A stretch of DNA of 64,000 nucleotides from G965216905 sp965216905 (GTDB taxonomy: Bacteria > Actinomycetota > Acidimicrobiia > Spongiisociales > ZC4RG35): the NCBI GenBank assembly GCA_965216905.1, contig OZ244213.1, positions 1,488,001 through 1,552,000 on the forward strand, read 5' to 3'. The notes under the pieces are model-generated. The model was given only the letters and a program-made list of their open reading frames with translations, ran no database searches and was not told the DNA's origin. Below are positions 60,195 through 64,000 of the stretch, piece by piece. The position numbers and the translations under genes were made by a program. How positions within the stretch are numbered: position 1 is the first letter of the stretch; each line of letters begins with the position of its first letter.

Positions 60195-62359
60195 ACATGT
60201 CCGAACCGACCTTCACCTTCAGCCATGTCGATCTGACCGTTGACGACGGGGTGGCCATCGTCACCCTCGACCGCTCGGGCTCGGACATCAACACGCTCGG
60301 ACCGCATCTGCTCGACGACTTCTCCGCAGTCCTCGATCGTCTGGAGCGCGACACGTCGATCCGGGCGGTGGTCCTCTGCTCGGCCAAGGAGGATTTTCTC
60401 GTCGGGGCCGACATCAAGTGGTTCTCCGAGCTCACCACCATCGACGATGCGGCCGACGCCATCCGCCAAGGACACGAGCTCTTCGACCGGCTCGAAGCGG
60501 TTCATCAGCGCTACGGCAAGCCGGTGGTCGCCGCCATTCACGGCGCCGCCCTCGGGGGCGGATGTGAGCTGGCGCTGGCGTGCTCGACCCGCATCGCCAC
60601 GTCGGATCCGCGCACCAAGCTCGGACAGCCCGAAGTCCAGCTGGGCGTGATCCCGGCCGGTGGCGGCACCCAACGGCTCCCCGCCCTCATCGGAATCGCC
60701 TCGGCGCTCGACCTCATCCTGACCGGCCGGACCGTGCCGGCTGCCAAGGCACGGAGGCTCGGGCTGGTCGACGAGACCGTCCCACCGGAGCTGCTGATGG
60801 AAGTAGCGCTTCGGAGGGCTCGGGAAGCGTGGCGAGCCGGTGACGGGAGCAGTTCGCAGAAGGTGTCATTGTCGGGGCGTGTCACCAAGCTGGCGCTCGA
60901 GAGCAATCCGGTCGGACGCCGGCTCGTCTTCAGCAAGGCGAGAGAAGCCCTCCTCGAGCGGACCCGCGGCAACTATCCGGCGCCGGAACGGGCACTCGAT
61001 GCCGTTCGGATCGGTATCGAGCAGGGTCGGAGTGCCGGCCTGGATGCCGAGAGTCGCTACTTCGGCGAGTTGGTGGTGTCCCCCCAGTCTCAGGCGCTGC
61101 GATCGATCTTCTTCGCTACCCGGGAACTGGACAAGGAGCGGTGGGGGGTTTCGGCGGAGCCGGCGGCGGTGAATCAGGTCGCCGTGCTCGGCGGAGGGTT
61201 GATGGGCGGCGGCATCGCGGCCGTCTCCACCCTCAAGGCCGACACCGCGGTTCGGATCAAGGAGGTCGACCCACGTGGGGTGGCCCGAGGTCTGGCACAT
61301 GTCGCCGGCAGCGTCCGTGCCCAGGTCAAGCGTCGCCGCCTGTCCGCCTTCGAAGGCGAGAAGGCTCGTCTCCGAGTCACCGGAAGCCACACCTGGGACG
61401 GGTTCGCCGACGCCGACCTCGTCATCGAGGCGGTGTTCGAGGATCTCGAACTGAAACGCAGCATCCTGGCGGAGGTCGAGGAGCGGGTTCCCGAATTCTC
61501 GGTGTTCGCCACCAATACCTCGTCTCTCCCCATCGGTGACATCGCGGCGGAGGCACGTCACCCGGATCGTGTTCTGGGGATGCACTACTTCTCGCCGGTC
61601 GAGAAGATGCCGCTGCTCGAGATCATCACCACACCGCACACCTCCGATGAAGCCCTCGCCACTGCGGTGGAGTTCGGGAAGCGGCAGGGCAAGACCGTCA
61701 TCGTCGTCAACGACGCAACCGGCTTTTACACCACCCGTGTGCTCGGCCCGTATACGAACGAGGCCATGTACCTGCTCGAGGAGGGTGCCTCGATCGAGAG
61801 CATCGACGAGGCGATGGAGGACTGGGGCTTCCCGGTCGGTCCGATCCGGTTGAGCGACGAGGTGGGCCTGGACGTCGGAGCGAAGATCGGCGTCATCATG
61901 GAGAAGGCGTTCGGAGACCGAATGGCGGGTCCGGCCGTGCTGGAGCGGCTGATGGAAGACGAGCGCCACGGCCGCAAGAACGGCCGCGGTTTCTACGCAT
62001 ACTCCGACGGCGAGCGGACCGGCGTCGACGAATCCGTGTACGACGTGATGGGACTCGGTCCGCGCATCGACATCCCTCGGCTCCAGATCCAGCGGCGCAT
62101 CTCTCTCGCTTTCATCAACGAGGCGGTCCGCTGTCTCGAGGATGGGGTGCTGCGCACCGCTCGGGACGGCGACATCGGCGCGGTCATGGGGCTCGGGTTC
62201 CCCCCGTTTCGTGGCGGACCGTTCTGGTATGTCGACGAGGTCGGGGCGGGCGACATCGTCCAACAACTCGACGAGCTGGCGGCGCGTCATGGTCCCCGGT
62301 TCCAACCGGCGGAGCTCCTCCGGCAGACCGCGGCGTCCGGAGCAGGATTCCGCACCTGA
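60191..62359 (+). CDS. fadJ: Multifunctional beta-oxidation protein (enoyl-CoA hydratase / 3-hydroxyacyl-CoA dehydrogenase)
   Basis: 722 aa, as FadB/FadJ. The N-terminal crotonase domain has AALGGGCELALACS, PEVQLGVIPAGGGTQRLP. The C-terminal NAD-dependent dehydrogenase has LGGGLMGGGIAAV, the catalytic His/Glu region GMHYFSPVEKMPLLEI, and GRGFYAYSDG. It performs hydration and oxidation steps of fatty acid breakdown together with the upstream thiolase. The fadIJ order supports fadJ. A terminator follows. Confidence 0.93.
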   Translation: MNMSEPTFTFSHVDLTVDDGVAIVTLDRSGSDINTLGPHLLDDFSAVLDRLERDTSIRAVVLCSAKEDFLVGADIKWFSELTTIDDAADAIRQGHELFDRLEAVHQRYGKPVVAAIHGAALGGGCELALACSTRIATSDPRTKLGQPEVQLGVIPAGGGTQRLPALIGIASALDLILTGRTVPAAKARRLGLVDETVPPELLMEVALRRAREAWRAGDGSSSQKVSLSGRVTKLALESNPVGRRLVFSKAREALLERTRGNYPAPERALDAVRIGIEQGRSAGLDAESRYFGELVVSPQSQALRSIFFATRELDKERWGVSAEPAAVNQVAVLGGGLMGGGIAAVSTLKADTAVRIKEVDPRGVARGLAHVAGSVRAQVKRRRLSAFEGEKARLRVTGSHTWDGFADADLVIEAVFEDLELKRSILAEVEERVPEFSVFATNTSSLPIGDIAAEARHPDRVLGMHYFSPVEKMPLLEIITTPHTSDEALATAVEFGKRQGKTVIVVNDATGFYTTRVLGPYTNEAMYLLEEGASIESIDEAMEDWGFPVGPIRLSDEVGLDVGAKIGVIMEKAFGDRMAGPAVLERLMEDERHGRKNGRGFYAYSDGERTGVDESVYDVMGLGPRIDIPRLQIQRRISLAFINEAVRCLEDGVLRTARDGDIGAVMGLGFPPFRGGPFWYVDEVGAGDIVQQLDELAARHGPRFQPAELLRQTAASGAGFRT

Positions 62360-62373
62360 CGGCCGCCGGCGGG

Positions 62374-62393
62374 AACGCCCCGGGTGGGGCGTT
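62374..62393 (+). terminator. Intrinsic terminator after fadIJ
   Basis: An 8-bp stem (AACGCCCC / GGGGCGTT) with a GGGT loop followed by TCATTT, 14 bp past the fadJ stop. Good Rho-independent form. Confidence 0.75.
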
Positions 62394-62438
62394 TCATTTG
62401 GTGTGGCGAGATGAGGTTCCTCGGTTAGCTTGTTCGCC

Positions 62439-63395
62439 ATGTCCCGAGCACTGGTCACCGGCGGCGCCGGCTTCATCGGATCGTCGCTGGTCGAGGTTCT
62501 GCTCGCCGACGGATGGCAGGTCGACGCGATCGACAACTTCGATCCCTTCTATCCCGAGATCCTCAAACGCGAACGGATCGACCGGCTCGAAGCCGTCGCC
62601 GGGTTCCGTCTCGTCGAGGGCGATATTCGGGACCTCGCCGACGGTGATCTGCCACTGGCCGATCGGTACGACGTCGTCGTGCATCTGGCGGCCCTCGCCG
62701 GAGTCCGCCCGTCGATGTCGAACGCCGAGCGCTACTACGACGTGAACGTGGGTGGGACCGCCGCGGTGATCGACCTGGTCCGCCGGGCCGAAGTGCCGCG
62801 ACTGGTGTTTGCCTCGTCGAGCAGCGTCTATGGAGTGAATCCGAATCTGCCATGGCAGGAGGGGGACGACTTCCTGCATCCGATCTCGGTGTATGCGGGC
62901 ACCAAGCTGGCCGGTGAGCGTCAGGTGGAGCGTTTGGTTCGCGAGGGGATCGAGGCCATCTCACTGCGGTTCTTCACCGTGTATGGCCCCGGACAGCGGC
63001 CCGACTTGGCCATCACCAAGTTCGCGGCCCGCATGCTCAGGGGTGAACCCATCCCGATATACGGGGACGGGACCGCACGGCGCGACTTCACCTACATCGC
63101 CGACACGGTGGCGGGCGTGCGATCGGCGATGACTGCACCGCTCGACGGCCACGAGATCGTCAACCTCGCTCGAGGGGAGACGGTGGAGCTCAGTGCGGTG
63201 ATCAAGGCCCTCGAGACGACGTTGGGCGTAGAAGCGGTCAAAGACATGCAGCCTCCCGTCGAGGGCGACGTGCCCGCCACCTGGGGGGTCATCGAACGAG
63301 CTGGTCGCGTCCTGGGCTATGAGCCCACCACCTCGATCGAGGATGGGATCGAGCGCTCGGTCGACTGGTTCCGGAGGGTCGCTCGCCTGGGGTGA
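62439..63395 (+). CDS. NAD-dependent nucleotide-sugar epimerase (UDP-glucuronate/glucose 4-epimerase-like)
   Basis: 318 aa from the ATG at 62439. NAD-binding GGAGFIGSSL near the N-terminus and the catalytic YxxxK (SVYAGTKLAGE) with the preceding SSSSVYG. Later motifs (LRFFTVYGPGQRPDLAI, ARRDFTYIADTV) are typical of UDP-glucuronate 4-epimerases and related extended SDRs. With the sugar transferase that follows convergently, it suggests a surface polysaccharide locus beginning here. Confidence 0.88.
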   Translation: MSRALVTGGAGFIGSSLVEVLLADGWQVDAIDNFDPFYPEILKRERIDRLEAVAGFRLVEGDIRDLADGDLPLADRYDVVVHLAALAGVRPSMSNAERYYDVNVGGTAAVIDLVRRAEVPRLVFASSSSVYGVNPNLPWQEGDDFLHPISVYAGTKLAGERQVERLVREGIEAISLRFFTVYGPGQRPDLAITKFAARMLRGEPIPIYGDGTARRDFTYIADTVAGVRSAMTAPLDGHEIVNLARGETVELSAVIKALETTLGVEAVKDMQPPVEGDVPATWGVIERAGRVLGYEPTTSIEDGIERSVDWFRRVARLG

Positions 63396-63410
63396 CGGCG
63401 GTCGTCGAGG

Positions 63411-64000
63411 TCAGCGGCCGTCGGCCTTGACCAACGAATTCACGGTCCTGACCAGGATTTCGACGTCCAACAGCATGCAGCGGCGTTTCAGGTAGGCGAT
63501 ATCGAGTCTGACCCGATCATCCATCTCTGTCTCGGCGCGGCCGGCCAGCTGCCACAGCCCGGTGACCCCCGGACGGGTGTCGAGTCGAGCGGTATGCCAG
63601 CGGTCGTAGGTGTCGGCGGCGAAACTGGTCGGTCGGGGTCCGACGAGGGACATCTGGCCGAACAGCACGTTGAACAGCTGGGGGAGTTCGTCGAGGCTGA
63701 GTTTGCGCAGCAGTGCCCCGACGCGGGTCACTCGCGGGTCGTTGGTGATCTTGAAGTCGGGCCACTGCAACTCGTTCAGGTGCATCAACTCCTGTTTGCG
63801 CTCCTCGGCATCCGACACCATCGTGCGGAACTTCAGCATCGGGAATCGCCGGCCGCCGATTCCGGACCGTTGCTGTCGGAACAGGATCGGTCCGTCGGGG
63901 TCGTCGATCTTGACCGCGACTGCGATGAGGGCCACGAGCGGAAGCCAGACCAGCGCCGCCGCCAGGACGAGGACGACGTCGCGGACGCGAGCCAGTCGGT
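63411..64000 (-). CDS. Bacterial sugar transferase (undecaprenyl-phosphate-linked), partial at window end
   Basis: The 3' ~195 codons of a longer gene whose start lies beyond the window. The visible part begins with a hydrophobic segment (VVLVLAAALVWLPLVALIAV), then the conserved transferase motifs LFRQQRSGIGGRRFPMLKFR, DPRVTRVGALLRKLSLDELP, LFGQMSLVGPRP and the PGVTGLWQL motif. It transfers a sugar-1-phosphate to a lipid carrier, starting exopolysaccharide or O-antigen synthesis. Convergent with the epimerase. Confidence 0.9.
   Translation of the reverse strand, partial: RLARVRDVVLVLAAALVWLPLVALIAVAVKIDDPDGPILFRQQRSGIGGRRFPMLKFRTMVSDAEERKQELMHLNELQWPDFKITNDPRVTRVGALLRKLSLDELPQLFNVLFGQMSLVGPRPTSFAADTYDRWHTARLDTRPGVTGLWQLAGRAETEMDDRVRLDIAYLKRRCMLLDVEILVRTVNSLVKADGR

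Noticed and set aside
1..64000. Insertion sequences, transposases, prophage genes or rRNA
   Set aside because: No transposase, integrase, phage structural or rRNA sequence was recognised in any frame.

Overview
The window is high-GC DNA with short intergenic gaps and many start/stop overlaps of the ATGA or GTGA type. A WhiB-family iron-sulfur regulator, a GlnR-like regulator beside a short-form glutamine synthetase, an Eis-type acetyltransferase, an F420-type PPOX protein and GTG/TTG starts all point to an actinobacterium. The acyl-CoA catabolic genes and the Cys-containing SLH-like surface repeats would fit an acidimicrobial-type lineage, but that placement is inference; no marker gene here settles it.

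Region 1 (1-9.4 kb) is mostly accessory. It opens with the C-terminal part of a nucleotidyltransferase-domain protein that may be a polymorphic toxin tip, overlapped by a protein with an internally duplicated domain. A secreted SLH-repeat protein follows, then a small membrane protein/winged-helix pair whose membrane gene carries a frameshift. Next are a leaderless TetR gene with two operators across its promoter, a MazF toxin/antitoxin pair, a TetR plus PEP-utilising dikinase operon, and a divergent membrane-anchored cupredoxin.

Region 2 (9.4-15.8 kb) is the most unusual part. Small self-contained modules are separated by a roughly 60-bp repeat that always lies in the same orientation: mazEF, ECF sigma plus membrane partner, membrane protein plus SRPBCC protein, another membrane protein, a second mazEF, and a hypothetical. 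The array ends beside tRNA-Pro(CGG). It looks like a gene-cassette array, but the boundary repeats are not canonical integron attC sites and no recombinase is present in the window.

Region 3 (15.8-29 kb) is more core-like: a receiver protein, an NfeD-like membrane protein without the catalytic serine, WhiB, selA-selB, NUDIX plus MBL hydrolases, an RDD membrane protein, an Mrp ATPase, an A-type Fe-S protein, RidA, an ALDH7-type dehydrogenase and a phospholipase D/cardiolipin synthase-like protein.

Region 4 (28.5-47.5 kb) holds eis-like, glnA and glnR-like genes in one orientation; two secreted or membrane hypotheticals; an Nfu-N protein; a secreted metalloprotease with SLH-like repeats; glycolate oxidase glcDEF plus a membrane protein; a tandem GNAT protein; argS; a stand-alone receiver; and a leucine dehydrogenase/fused branched-chain 2-oxoacid dehydrogenase E1 operon divergent from an acyl-CoA dehydrogenase gene.

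Region 5 (47.5-64 kb) holds a SpoIIE-type phosphatase joined to an ABC ATPase/permease pair, another acyl-CoA dehydrogenase with a DUF445 protein, a heterodimeric ABC exporter with one degenerate ATP site, a PPOX-class protein, a thiolase/multifunctional beta-oxidation pair, a sugar-nucleotide epimerase, and a bacterial sugar transferase cut off by the window end. Together these describe an aerobic heterotroph that degrades branched-chain amino acids, acyl-CoAs and glycolate.
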